Source: an uncultured Ruminococcus sp.
GTDB lineage: Bacteria > Bacillota > Clostridia > Oscillospirales > Ruminococcaceae
DNA length: 64,000 nucleotides
Direction: 5' to 3'
Assembly (NCBI GenBank): GCA_902788785.1
Contig: CADALT010000010.1
Location: 1-64,000, forward strand
Under the pieces are notes generated by a model. It saw nothing but the letters and a program-made list of their open reading frames with translations. It made no database searches and had not been told where the DNA came from. The position numbers and the translations under genes are program-made. Positions 48,576 to 56,696 of the stretch are shown here, one piece after another (the stretch's first letter is position 1; the number at the start of each line of letters is the position of its first letter).

Positions 48576-48986
48576 TCAGTTGGGCGTTGTCGGATTGACG
48601 ATATCACGCCAGTCGAGGTCGCCTCTCTCCAGCGAATGTATCAGCGCTTCCGCAGTAGCTATATTGGTAGCCACGGGGATATTGTGTACATCGCAGAGCC
48701 TTAGCAGGTTCATCTCGTTGGGCTCGTGGGGCTTTGCCGAGATGGGGTCACGGAAGAACAGCAGCAGGTCGATCTCATTGCATGATATACGTGCTGCGAT
48801 CTGCTGATCGCCGCCCTGAGAGCCGCCCATGTAGCGCTGTATCGAAAGACCTGTCGCCTCAGCGACTATCTTGCCTGTTGTACCTGTTGCGCAAAGTCTG
48901 TGCTTGCTGAGTATGCCGCAGTAGGCTATACAGAACTGTACCATCAGTTCCTTCTTTGTATCGTGAGCTATAAGTGCTATATTCAA
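48576..48986 (-). CDS. mgsA: Methylglyoxal synthase
   Basis: This enzyme converts dihydroxyacetone phosphate to methylglyoxal and phosphate, a phosphate-releasing bypass of lower glycolysis. The 136-residue protein has all family marks: '[11 protein letters not shown]' at the N-terminus, 'ATGTTGKIV', the catalytic aspartate region '[14 protein letters not shown]' (about 54-67) and '[32 protein letters not shown]' in shorter blocks thereafter. It is 21 bases downstream of the minD-like gene and co-transcribed with it, an arrangement seen in other Clostridia. Confidence 0.96.
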   Translation of the reverse strand: MNIALIAHDTKKELMVQFCIAYCGILSKHRLCATGTTGKIVAEATGLSIQRYMGGSQGGDQQIAARISCNEIDLLLFFRDPISAKPHEPNEMNLLRLCDVHNIPVATNIATAEALIHSLERGDLDWRDIVNPTTPN

Positions 48987-49007
48987 AAGAAATTCCCCCT
49001 AATCTAT

Positions 49008-49745
49008 TTACATTTTGATCTGGATCGGGATGTGCTCGCCCTTGATCCTTCTTGAGATCGCAGAAAATGCCACGAAGCCCATGGAGCTCGATGACAGGGG
49101 CGCACCCTTACCTGTAGCCAGCGGTATTGCAGAATCCTCGGGGATAACGCCGAGAAGCTGTACGCCGACGGTATCTATGATAGCATCGAGGTCGTCCATT
49201 TCCTCAAATTCGAATATCCTCTTGCTTGCCTTGTTTATCACAAGTCTCTGCTTCTGATTGCCTCTCTTATAGAACTCATCCGACATCATCTGTGCATCTC
49301 TTACACACACAGGATCGGGAGTAGTTACTATCAATATAAGATCCGAATTTGTTACGATATCGAATACCGATCCGTTGATACCTGCGGAGGTATCTATCAG
49401 GATGTACTCGAAATACTTCCTCATCTCCTGAGTGATCTTCTCGATATCCTCTGCCTTCAGCTGTACAAAGGGATCGGATGGTGCGCACAGCACACTGAGG
49501 TTCGACGCAAGCTTGACTGTGGTAGTCGCTTTATATACATCGCAGGTACCTTCAAGCACGTCACCCAGATCGTAGGTGATATTGCCCTGCATACCCAGCA
49601 TGATATCCATACACCTCAGACCGAAGTCCAGTTCGATTATCAGCGTTCTGTTTCCCTGCTTAGCCAGAGCGTAACCGAGACAGGCGCTTATGGACGATTT
49701 GCCCGTACCGCCTTTACCTGATGTTACCGCTATGATCTTAGACAT
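49008..49745 (-). CDS. minD: MinD-like P-loop ATPase
   Basis: The 245-residue protein has the deviant Walker A 'KGGTGKSS' (about 11-18), switch I 'ELDFGLRCMDIMLG' and switch II 'LIDTSAGIN' of the MinD/ParA family, and is closest to MinD. MinD recruits MinC to block division at the poles. The usual C-terminal amphipathic membrane helix is not visible (the end is 'RIKGEHIPIQIKM'), and minC and minE are not nearby. The protein may therefore position something else or rely on other membrane contacts. A promoter at 49915-49942 gives a leader of about 150 bases. Confidence 0.88.
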   Translation of the reverse strand: MSKIIAVTSGKGGTGKSSISACLGYALAKQGNRTLIIELDFGLRCMDIMLGMQGNITYDLGDVLEGTCDVYKATTTVKLASNLSVLCAPSDPFVQLKAEDIEKITQEMRKYFEYILIDTSAGINGSVFDIVTNSDLILIVTTPDPVCVRDAQMMSDEFYKRGNQKQRLVINKASKRIFEFEEMDDLDAIIDTVGVQLLGVIPEDSAIPLATGKGAPLSSSSMGFVAFSAISRRIKGEHIPIQIKM

Positions 49746-49914
49746 AAATCCATTACTCCTTTCACAACAGCCGCACCTGAAACAGCGCCGCTGTCATTTC
49801 CACCAAGGCTGCTTTTGTTATCTGTTTTTACCAATTGACCTTCCGACAGCTTTGCGCACAGTTCCGGGCGCAAGTTGAGAAAATCATAACCAAAGCCGGT
49901 GTTACCTAATATAT

Positions 49915-49942
49915 ATTTTACCACATATTTCAGAATTGTCAA
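49915..49942 (-). promoter_or_regulatory. Promoter of minD-mgsA
   Basis: TTGACA, 16 bases and TAAAAT on the minus strand. The rest of the divergent gap (49943-50248) is AT-rich with no feature that I can name. Confidence 0.65.
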
Positions 49943-50248
49943 AGCAATTCGTACAAAAAAACTCAAAATCGTTATTTCACATCAATTAACAAACTCTTTT
50001 TTAGAGATAGTGCACAACTCTCGGTACAAATCGAGTGCATTATTTCTTCAAAATATGTTAAAAAATAGTCTTTCGTAAATTGATTTTACTTGTTTTTCGG
50101 GCAAAAAGTTCAGAAACGGTACAAAAGTCTGAACTCTATAGTTATATTAGCTTATATCAACATATTATATTACAACTTCTAAATATGCTTATCCACGAAT
50201 AAATTATAACAAAAGCCCATGTGCGATACATGAAACGGAGTTGATGAT

Positions 50249-50758
50249 ATGCTGATAAAAACTTTCAAGATACGGCGGCCGAAGTTATGGCTGGGGGCGA
50301 TAGGGATAATTGCGGCGGCTGCGGTGGTGTTCCTGCTGATAACGGGCATGAGGAGCAGCAAGGTGCGTGAGCTGGACACTGAGCCTCGCAGGCAGGCTTT
50401 CCTGCACGAGATGGGCTGGGATATACCCGAGCGTTTCGAGCAGGTCAAGACGGTCATCGTACCCGAGGAGTGGGACGAGGTCTACCGCAGCTACAACAAG
50501 CTGCAAAAGCAGCAGGGCTTTGACCTGAAGGCATACAAGGGTATGCAGGTACAGGTCTACACGTACAGGGTGCTGAACTATCCCGGACACGAGGGGGAGG
50601 AGGGCATAGAGTGCCATCTGATGATCTCTGACGGGACGCTGATAGGCGGCGATGTATGCAGCACGGCGCTGGACGGGTTCATGCAGGGTCTGCGGTGCAG
50701 TGACAGGACAGACGATACCTCCAAAGATAAAGCGGCGCAGTCAACATCTTCAAAATGA
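50249..50758 (+). CDS. DUF4830-family membrane-anchored protein
   Basis: The product has 169 residues: a basic start, one transmembrane helix (about 14-34) and an exported domain. Its pattern 'RQAFLHEMGWDIPER', 'EWDEVYRSYNKLQKQQGFDL', 'YKGMQVQVYTYRVLNYPG', 'IGGDVCS' matches the DUF4830 family, common in Clostridia and of unknown function. The ATG follows CGGAG. It is a single gene, convergent with the isomerase gene and sharing its terminator. Confidence 0.85.
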   Translation: MLIKTFKIRRPKLWLGAIGIIAAAAVVFLLITGMRSSKVRELDTEPRRQAFLHEMGWDIPERFEQVKTVIVPEEWDEVYRSYNKLQKQQGFDLKAYKGMQVQVYTYRVLNYPGHEGEEGIECHLMISDGTLIGGDVCSTALDGFMQGLRCSDRTDDTSKDKAAQSTSSK

Positions 50759-50782
50759 TGATACTGTGCCGCCAAGCAAAAA

Positions 50783-50814
50783 AATGAGCTGCCTGCGTAA
50801 TGCGGCAGCTCATT
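50783..50814. terminator. Bidirectional terminator
   Basis: AATGAGCTGCC and GGCAGCTCATT form a perfect 11-bp stem between convergent genes, with an A-run on the left and a TATATT stretch on the right. Confidence 0.82.
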
Positions 50815-50834
50815 ATATTATCAACAGCTATTGA

Positions 50835-52337
50835 TTATTTGTAGGGGTTCTCGCCGAAGTATCTTACGCCCTCGGGTCTGTTGTACTCTCTGTCCTCAAC
50901 GCCCAGGAACTTCAGGACATTGAACAGGGTCTTGCCGTGGTGGCCGAATACAACTGCGCCGTGGTGAGGATAGCCCTTCTCCAGCAGAACGTATCTGTAG
51001 AATCTAGCCATCTCCTTGATACCGAAGATACCGATAGTACCGAAGGAACGTGTAGCTACAGGCAGGATCTCGCCCTCAGCTGCATAGGAACGCAGAGCAG
51101 CGTTAGCTGTGGACTGGAGTCTGAAGAATGTGATCTCGCCGGGCTTGATGTCGCCTTCGAGAGTACCTCTTGTGATATCAGGCTCGCCGCCGTTCTCAAG
51201 ACCACGGTTCATTATCAGCTGATACTTCATTGTGGGGTTGTTCAGGATGCAAGCAGAACCGTTGCCGCAGTGGAAGCCCATGAATGTATCTCTCTGAGTA
51301 TAATCGAACTTGCCCTCGATATCTTCCTTATAGATGTTACCGGGAACAGTGTTGTTGATGTCGAGCAGAGTAACAACTTCATCGGATACACACTCACCGA
51401 TGAATTCGCTCAGTGCGCCGTAGATATCAACTTCGCAGGATACAGGGATGCCTCTTGCGCCCAGTCTGCCGTTTACATAGCAGGGAACGAAGCCGAACTG
51501 TGTCTGGAAAGAAGGCCAGCACTTGTTAGCAAATGCGATGCACTTTCTCTCACCCTTGTGAGCCTCAGCCCAGTCAAGAAGAGTAACTTCATACTGTGCG
51601 AGTCTGGGCAGGATACCTGCCATCTTGTTGCCGTCGCCCAATTCCTTCTCCATATCAGCGATAACTTCGGGGATACGGGGATCATCCTTGTGCTCGTTAT
51701 AAGCAGCCAGCAGATCCAGCTCAGAGTTCTCCTCGATCTCAACGCCCAGATCGTACAGTCTTGCGATAGGTGCGTTACAAGCAAGGAAGTCCTGAGGACG
51801 AGGACCGAAGGATATGATCTTCAGGTTTCTCAGACCTACTACTGTTCTTGCGATAGGAACGAATTCATTTATCATGTCAGCTACTTCGGGAGCTGTACCT
51901 ACAGGATACTCGGGGATGTAAGCCTTTACACCTCTCAGCTGAAGGTTGTAGCTTGCGTTGAGCATACCGCAGTATGCGTCGCCTCTGTTATCAACAAGAG
52001 CATTGCCGCAGTCATCCTCGGCAGCTGCAACGAACATTGCAGGACCGTCGAAATACTTAGCCAGCAGTGTCTCGGGAGTCTCGGGACCAAAGTTGCCCAG
52101 ATATACGACCAGGGCATTGCAGCCTGCTGCATTTACTTCGTCCAGAGCCTTTCTCATGTGTACTTCATTCTCGATAACGGTGGGACAGACATACAGGCCA
52201 TCCTTACCGTACTTTTCTGTATATGCCTTAACAACGGCATCTCTTCTGTTTGCGGACAGGCTCATAGGGAAGCAGTCTCTTGAAACTGCAACGAGGCCCA
52301 GCTTGATCTCAGGAATGTTACCCAGCTTATTGCTCAT
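50835..52337 (-). CDS. L-fucose/L-arabinose isomerase family protein
   Basis: The 500-residue protein has the fold of ketol isomerases of the FucI/AraA group: N-terminal Rossmann-like domains ('LGLVAVSRDCFPMSL', 'GCNALVVYLGNFGPETP') and a C-terminal catalytic domain with candidate metal ligands in 'VSCEVDIYGALSEF' and 'GNGSACIL'. Such enzymes interconvert aldose and ketose sugars (fucose, arabinose or related) using Mn2+. The exact substrate cannot be read from sequence, and no kinase or aldolase gene is adjacent. It has its own promoter (52426-52454) and stands alone, so it may be regulated together with distant sugar genes. Confidence 0.88.
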   Translation of the reverse strand: MSNKLGNIPEIKLGLVAVSRDCFPMSLSANRRDAVVKAYTEKYGKDGLYVCPTVIENEVHMRKALDEVNAAGCNALVVYLGNFGPETPETLLAKYFDGPAMFVAAAEDDCGNALVDNRGDAYCGMLNASYNLQLRGVKAYIPEYPVGTAPEVADMINEFVPIARTVVGLRNLKIISFGPRPQDFLACNAPIARLYDLGVEIEENSELDLLAAYNEHKDDPRIPEVIADMEKELGDGNKMAGILPRLAQYEVTLLDWAEAHKGERKCIAFANKCWPSFQTQFGFVPCYVNGRLGARGIPVSCEVDIYGALSEFIGECVSDEVVTLLDINNTVPGNIYKEDIEGKFDYTQRDTFMGFHCGNGSACILNNPTMKYQLIMNRGLENGGEPDITRGTLEGDIKPGEITFFRLQSTANAALRSYAAEGEILPVATRSFGTIGIFGIKEMARFYRYVLLEKGYPHHGAVVFGHHGKTLFNVLKFLGVEDREYNRPEGVRYFGENPYK

Positions 52338-52425
52338 TTTTTATACCTCCGTTTTTCATTTCATAAATTTCCGACCTTTAATTGTCCGAACAACTTCATC
52401 CGGGCATACTCCGATCGTTGAGGAC

Positions 52426-52454
52426 ATTATATCACAGACATTAACCTTTGTCAA
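52426..52454 (-). promoter_or_regulatory. Promoter of the isomerase gene
   Basis: TTGACA, 17 bases and TATAAT on the minus strand, a full consensus promoter about 90 bases before the start. Confidence 0.8.
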
Positions 52455-52510
52455 TTCAATAATTTGACATTGCTTGCCCATTTATTGCGGATTTTACATT
52501 TTTCATCAAA

Positions 52511-52542
52511 AAAAGCGCTCCTGCCGTGCATAGAGCGCTTTT
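52511..52542 (-). terminator. Terminator of the SPFH/ribbon-helix-helix unit
   Basis: AAAAGCGCTC and GAGCGCTTTT form the stem; seven T residues follow on the minus strand. Confidence 0.78.
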
Positions 52543-52628
52543 CGATGTTTAATTTTTTTGTTTTGATATCAAGGATTTTAACATGAAGTCATACGTACAT
52601 ATTTGTACTGACTATCCTTGCCGTGAGA

Positions 52629-52835
52629 CTATTCAAACTTTTCCACATCAAGATCGGGGGGAGCGTCTATATCCCTGCCAACATAGCCGCCGTTCTTCCG
52701 CCGCTGCTTGACACATTCGCTCAGCAGATACTCTATCTGCCCGTTCACTGAGCGAAAATCGTCCTCCGCCCATGCAGCTATATCGTTATACAGCTTTTCG
52801 GAGAGTCTCAGGGGCACTTGCTTTTTTGCTGCCAT
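52629..52835 (-). CDS. Ribbon-helix-helix (Arc-like) DNA-binding protein
   Basis: The 68-residue protein begins with the ribbon 'KKQVPLRLSEKLYNDIAAWAED', followed by 'RSVNGQIEYLLSECVKQRRK', the normal Arc/MetJ-type dimer layout. The last 20 residues are acidic and probably flexible. Its ATG overlaps the stop of the SPFH gene by one base (TGATG), so the proteins are translated together; an autoregulator of the unit is possible. No toxin partner is visible. Confidence 0.8.
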   Translation of the reverse strand: MAAKKQVPLRLSEKLYNDIAAWAEDDFRSVNGQIEYLLSECVKQRRKNGGYVGRDIDAPPDLDVEKFE

Positions 52836-53860
52836 CAGTACAGGCTGCCCGAATTCACGATAGGCTGTGCGTCATGATTTCCGCAGAGTACCACCAGCAG
52901 GTTGGATACCATTGCAGCCTTACGCTCTTCATCAAGTTCAACTACGTCCTTCTCGCTGAGCTGTTCGAGTGCCATCTCGACCATGCCGACTGCACCGTCA
53001 ACGATGAGCTTTCTTGCATCTACAACAGCCGATGCCTGCTGACGCTGGAGCATTGCTGCGGCGATCTCGGGAGCGTATGCAAGGTAGGTTATACGGGCTT
53101 CGACTATCTCGATGCCTGCGTTTGTGACCTTCTCCTGGATCTCATCACGGATACGCTTTGCAACTATCTCGCTGGAACCTCTCAGGCTGCCCTCATCGGC
53201 GATGCCGTCGCCTGTGGTATCAACATTGGGTGCCACATCATAAGGATAGAGCCTTACGATATTTCTCAGTGCAGTATCGCACTGGAGTGAGAGATACTCC
53301 TTATAGTTATCCACCTCGAACACTGCCTTGGCGGTATCGGTCACTTTCCAGATAACAGCTATGCCGATCTCGATGGGGTTGCCGAGGCAATCATTGATCT
53401 TCTGCTTATTGTTATCAAGGGTCATTATTTTGAGGGAGATACGCTTATCTATCTTCTGATAGCCCGTTGCGGGGTTAATGCCGTCTGCACCTGCGGAAAC
53501 TGCGATCTTAGCAGTCTCGTTCTTGACATCACCGCTCTGGCGCAGCTTTGTGGTCGCAGCAGGGTTAACTGCCACGCAGAAAGGGTTCACCCAAAAGAAG
53601 CCCTCGCTCTTGAGTGTGCCAACATATTTACCGAACAGTGTGAGCACCAAAGCTTCCTGGGGCTTGAGCACTTTAAGTCCGAGGAAAGGCACCCAGCCCA
53701 CTACCGCCCAGATACCTGAGATGATAGTCAGCAGTATGCCTGCCGCACCGTCCATCGAAGAACCTATCGCACAGCCTGCGAACGAAGCTAAATAAAGCAG
53801 TATAAACAGCATCAGCATTGCCATACCATTCTGTCTCTTAGAAATTACCTTTTCTGTCAT
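52835..53860 (-). CDS. SPFH/Band 7 domain membrane protein
   Basis: Two transmembrane helices at the N-terminus (about 14-32 and 38-62) precede the SPFH domain ('LKPQEALVLTLFGKYVGTL', 'VSLKIMTLDNNKQKI'-like residues, 'EIGIAVIWKVTDTAKAVFEV'). A helical tail 'EARITYLAYAPEIAAAMLQRQQA' follows, typical of stomatin/flotillin relatives that form large membrane-bound rings and organise membrane domains. It is 341 residues long. The promoter lies at 54009-54037. It is encoded with a small DNA-binding protein. Confidence 0.92.
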   Translation of the reverse strand: MTEKVISKRQNGMAMLMLFILLYLASFAGCAIGSSMDGAAGILLTIISGIWAVVGWVPFLGLKVLKPQEALVLTLFGKYVGTLKSEGFFWVNPFCVAVNPAATTKLRQSGDVKNETAKIAVSAGADGINPATGYQKIDKRISLKIMTLDNNKQKINDCLGNPIEIGIAVIWKVTDTAKAVFEVDNYKEYLSLQCDTALRNIVRLYPYDVAPNVDTTGDGIADEGSLRGSSEIVAKRIRDEIQEKVTNAGIEIVEARITYLAYAPEIAAAMLQRQQASAVVDARKLIVDGAVGMVEMALEQLSEKDVVELDEERKAAMVSNLLVVLCGNHDAQPIVNSGSLY

Positions 53861-54008
53861 TGTCTTATCCTCCTGAAATATCTTTTTTGTTTTGTTATCA
53901 TTGTTGTCTTTTCCTGTTAAAGTCGTACTAACGCTTTCGCTTCATCCTGTACATCTTTGTTCTCTCCTTCGTCTTGTTCTATCAGACTCATTTCTATCTG
54001 ATATCAAA

Positions 54009-54037
54009 ATAATATCACTTTAATCTCAAAATGTCAA
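54009..54037 (-). promoter_or_regulatory. Promoter of the SPFH gene
   Basis: TTGACA, 17 bases and TATTAT on the minus strand, about 150 bases before the start; the leader between has no recognisable structure. Confidence 0.7.
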
Positions 54038-54128
54038 TAGCATTTACCCTTCCACGAGCAAACTTTGTAGGCTTGCACAACAGGTATTCCCCCCCAGATA
54101 TGCACACTATACAATTTTCACAACGCAA

Positions 54129-54159
54129 AAAGACTGCGCAGGATAACTGCACAGTCTTT
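54129..54159 (-). terminator. Terminator of the ten-gene operon ending with the GDSL gene
   Basis: AAAGACTG and CAGTCTTT arms with an inner CAG/CTG pairing, followed by five T on the minus strand. Confidence 0.75.
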
Positions 54160-54179
54160 GATATCTTTTTATGAGCGCA

Positions 54180-55181
54180 TCACGCTTTTTTCTTCTTCAC
54201 AAGCACGGCTATAAGGCACACTATCAGGAGCAGCACTGCTGTCAGGCTGCCTGCTATGAGGATGATGCCCTCGGTGGTAAGGTGCTCATCGCCCTCGACC
54301 ATGACGGTATAGCTGTAGGTATGCTTGCGCAGTTCCCTGTCAACGGTCTCGGCTATGACCTTATGGCCATCGGCATTGGGGTGGATATCATAATCCGACA
54401 TATTGGTGAGCTGGCTGTTCCTGCCATCGAACTGACCGCCCACATCTACCACGGTATAATGATGGGTGCCGTCAGCGTCATCTGCGTGGGACTTGACTAT
54501 CTCATTGAACCTGTCGATCTTGCCGTCGGCATAGTCCACGAGCATTTTCCAGTCCTCGAAATATTCCACGGGATTATAGAGCGTCTGCACATATATCTCG
54601 CCGTCGGTGCGTTTAGCCACCTCATCGGCAATGGTCTGTATATTGGTATCATACCCGTCAAGCGCCTCATCTATCTCGCTGCCCATGGAGGTCAGTGCGG
54701 TGATGGCTTCTTTGATGTCCACACGGCTGAAATCGAAATCGCCCGTTTCATCGTCCCAACCCAGCTTATCTGCGGCTGAAAATATGATATGCAGCACATC
54801 GTTTCCGCCGATGGATATGACCACGGCATCGCTGCCTGCAAGGGCTTCATCAAGCTCGCCGCTGTTCAGATGATCCAGAAGATCCTGAGAGGTATCGCCC
54901 GAAACTGCACGGTTTATCATAGTATGGCCGCACTCGTCCTTTAAAAGTTCGGTATAGTCCTCGCCCAGCATATTGGCATAGGAATCACATTTGGTATTAT
55001 CATCACGGCGGTAGCCCTCCAGACCGTAGCCTGCGGCAATGGAGTCGCCTAAGAACACCAGCTTCGGCGGAACGGGGACCTCACGCTTTTCCTCCACCAT
55101 ATCATGATATGTAAGGCTGCACGAGCACAGACTGAGCGCTGTCAGCGACGCAAGTATCACAGCAGTTATCCTTTTGAGCAT
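54180..55181 (-). CDS. SGNH/GDSL hydrolase with both a lipobox and a C-terminal membrane helix
   Basis: The 333-residue protein has the GDSL blocks: block I 'LGDSIAAGYGL' (about 44-54), the Gly of 'AVSGDTS', block III 'SIGGNDVLH' (about 120-128) and block V 'DIHPNADGH' (about 275-283), giving a complete Ser/Asp/His set. These enzymes hydrolyse esters of lipids or acetylated sugars. The signal peptide ends in LCSC, a lipobox. A second hydrophobic helix near the C-terminus (about 304-328) with a Lys-rich tail looks like a stop-transfer anchor. The enzyme would face outside. It is the last gene of a long operon. Confidence 0.9.
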   Translation of the reverse strand: MLKRITAVILASLTALSLCSCSLTYHDMVEEKREVPVPPKLVFLGDSIAAGYGLEGYRRDDNTKCDSYANMLGEDYTELLKDECGHTMINRAVSGDTSQDLLDHLNSGELDEALAGSDAVVISIGGNDVLHIIFSAADKLGWDDETGDFDFSRVDIKEAITALTSMGSEIDEALDGYDTNIQTIADEVAKRTDGEIYVQTLYNPVEYFEDWKMLVDYADGKIDRFNEIVKSHADDADGTHHYTVVDVGGQFDGRNSQLTNMSDYDIHPNADGHKVIAETVDRELRKHTYSYTVMVEGDEHLTTEGIILIAGSLTAVLLLIVCLIAVLVKKKKA

Positions 55182-55222
55182 GATAACACCTCCAAATCTT
55201 TAGTGCGAGGGTACTAAATGAT

Positions 55223-55960
55223 CTACACCTTGCCCTTTGTGATAGCCGTTCTGATGGCTCTCAGTTCATCGGGCTTGAGTTCTCTGTACTCACCGGGTTT
55301 GAGCATACCCAGGCGCAGAGGACCTATGGAGGTACGCTTCAGTCTTGCGACCTCGAGCCCTACGGCTTCGCACATTCTTCTTATCTGTCTGTTCCTGCCC
55401 TCGTGAATGGTCATTTGCAGCACTACTCTGCCCGGCTGCTTATCGAGCACGACCACCGAACACTCCTCGGTCATCCTGCCGTCAAGCTCAACGCCCGATG
55501 CCAGCTTGACCAGCTGTTCATCGGATATATCGGGTCTTACGGTGACACGGTAGGTCTTTGAAACGTGGCGTGAGGGGTGCATTATATCGTTGGCGAAACT
55601 GCCGTCATTGGTCAGCAGCAGCAGACCCTCGGAATTTTTATCCAGTCTGCCCACGGGGTAGACCCTCTCGGGCAGACCTTTGAGCAGGTCGGTGACGCAT
55701 TTGCGGTCAAGCTCATCGTTCATGGTGGTCACATAGCCACGGGGCTTATGCAGCATTATATAGTAGAGCCTGCGCTTTTTTGCAACCTCTATCTTTATGC
55801 CGTCCACCACTATGAGGTCCTTGCCGGGGAGCGCTTTATCGCCCAGTGTACAGGGTCTTCCGTTGACTGTGACCTTGCCCTTGGATATGTACTCCTCAGC
55901 CTTGCGCCTTGAACAAAAACCGCTCTCTGCGATTATCTTCTGAATTCTTACCTTTTCCAT
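55223..55960 (-). CDS. rluB: Pseudouridine synthase RluB (23S rRNA)
   Basis: The 245-residue protein carries an S4 domain (about 3-60, 'VRIQKIIAESGFCSRRKAEEYI') and a catalytic domain with 'MLHKPRGYVTTM' and 'PVGRLDKNSEGLLLLTNDG' (about 100-118), with the nucleophilic Asp. RluB modifies U2605 of 23S rRNA in E. coli. The gene is in the scpAB/dacF operon, as in many Firmicutes, which supports RluB rather than RsuA. It is clearly distinct from the RsuA protein encoded at 45070. Confidence 0.94.
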   Translation of the reverse strand: MEKVRIQKIIAESGFCSRRKAEEYISKGKVTVNGRPCTLGDKALPGKDLIVVDGIKIEVAKKRRLYYIMLHKPRGYVTTMNDELDRKCVTDLLKGLPERVYPVGRLDKNSEGLLLLTNDGSFANDIMHPSRHVSKTYRVTVRPDISDEQLVKLASGVELDGRMTEECSVVVLDKQPGRVVLQMTIHEGRNRQIRRMCEAVGLEVARLKRTSIGPLRLGMLKPGEYRELKPDELRAIRTAITKGKV

Positions 55961-56054
55961 ACTTTACTCCTTACCCGACATCCCGTCGTTTACATTAGGA
56001 CTATCCGATACCTCGGGATAGTTCTTACTTTCAAAAATACCCGAACAGACCTGT

Positions 56055-56636
56055 TTATCTGCCCGACACTGTCCGTGAGAAAAATTCTGCCATGACCTCA
56101 CGGGGTCTGCACCCGGGGGACAGCGCTTTCATCTCATCGGCTGTCAGCATAGCTTTATCGAACAGCTTTTTCATTATCTTATCATCAAGCTTTCTGCCGT
56201 AATGTTCCTCAGCCCAGGCTTGCATACGGTCTGCCGAGGTGAATATGTAGCCCATAAGTTCGGTTTCGCCGCCGTCAGACTCCGTTTTGTTCTGATGCCA
56301 GACACCCTCGGTCTGCCACATACAAAAAGTCGTTTCACGGCGCTGGGCTTCATCAAAAAGCGTCAGCAGCCCCTCGGGCATATCTTTGAACAGCAGCGCT
56401 GATGAGTCTTCGGTATCTTCCGAAGACCGTCCGCAGCCCCTGATGACCACTGCATCATCAGTAAAGATCACCCACAGTCTGCCGCTGCTGCTATCCAGCA
56501 CAAAGCGGTTCTGCCCATCTTTGCAGGAAGCATCCATTACAGGATGATGCCTGCCGTCTTTGGGCTCAAGTATCATGTCAAGGAGAGTCAGCGCCCTTAA
56601 ACTGCGCCAAAGCTCCTGTCTTGTCAGCTTTATCAT
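56055..56636 (-). CDS. Hypothetical protein of the scpAB/dacF operon (193 residues)
   Basis: I do not recognise a family. The protein is soluble, mixed alpha/beta and acidic. It opens with a helix-turn-helix-like 'MIKLTRQELWRSLRALTLLD' and ends with a helical part ('KLDDKIMKKLFDKAML', 'EVMAEFFSRTVSG'). The gene lies 60 bases after dacF and about 90 bases before rluB in the same direction, in the place where other Clostridia carry spmA and spmB. It is not similar to either. Confidence 0.65.
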   Translation of the reverse strand: MIKLTRQELWRSLRALTLLDMILEPKDGRHHPVMDASCKDGQNRFVLDSSSGRLWVIFTDDAVVIRGCGRSSEDTEDSSALLFKDMPEGLLTLFDEAQRRETTFCMWQTEGVWHQNKTESDGGETELMGYIFTSADRMQAWAEEHYGRKLDDKIMKKLFDKAMLTADEMKALSPGCRPREVMAEFFSRTVSGR

Positions 56637-56696
56637 TTATAATTACCCCATTATACACTTTAGACAGCACCACACAGCCATTGTGTGCGGCTGCTT

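Noticed and set aside
49730..49966. Open frame in the minD leader
   Set aside because: It spans the promoter and runs into minD in another frame without a start signal; it is better explained as leader sequence.
50937..52283. Long (448-residue) open frame antisense to the isomerase gene
   Set aside because: It is a shadow of a strongly conserved gene on the other strand, lacks a ribosome site and has a cysteine- and serine-rich composition typical of antisense translation.
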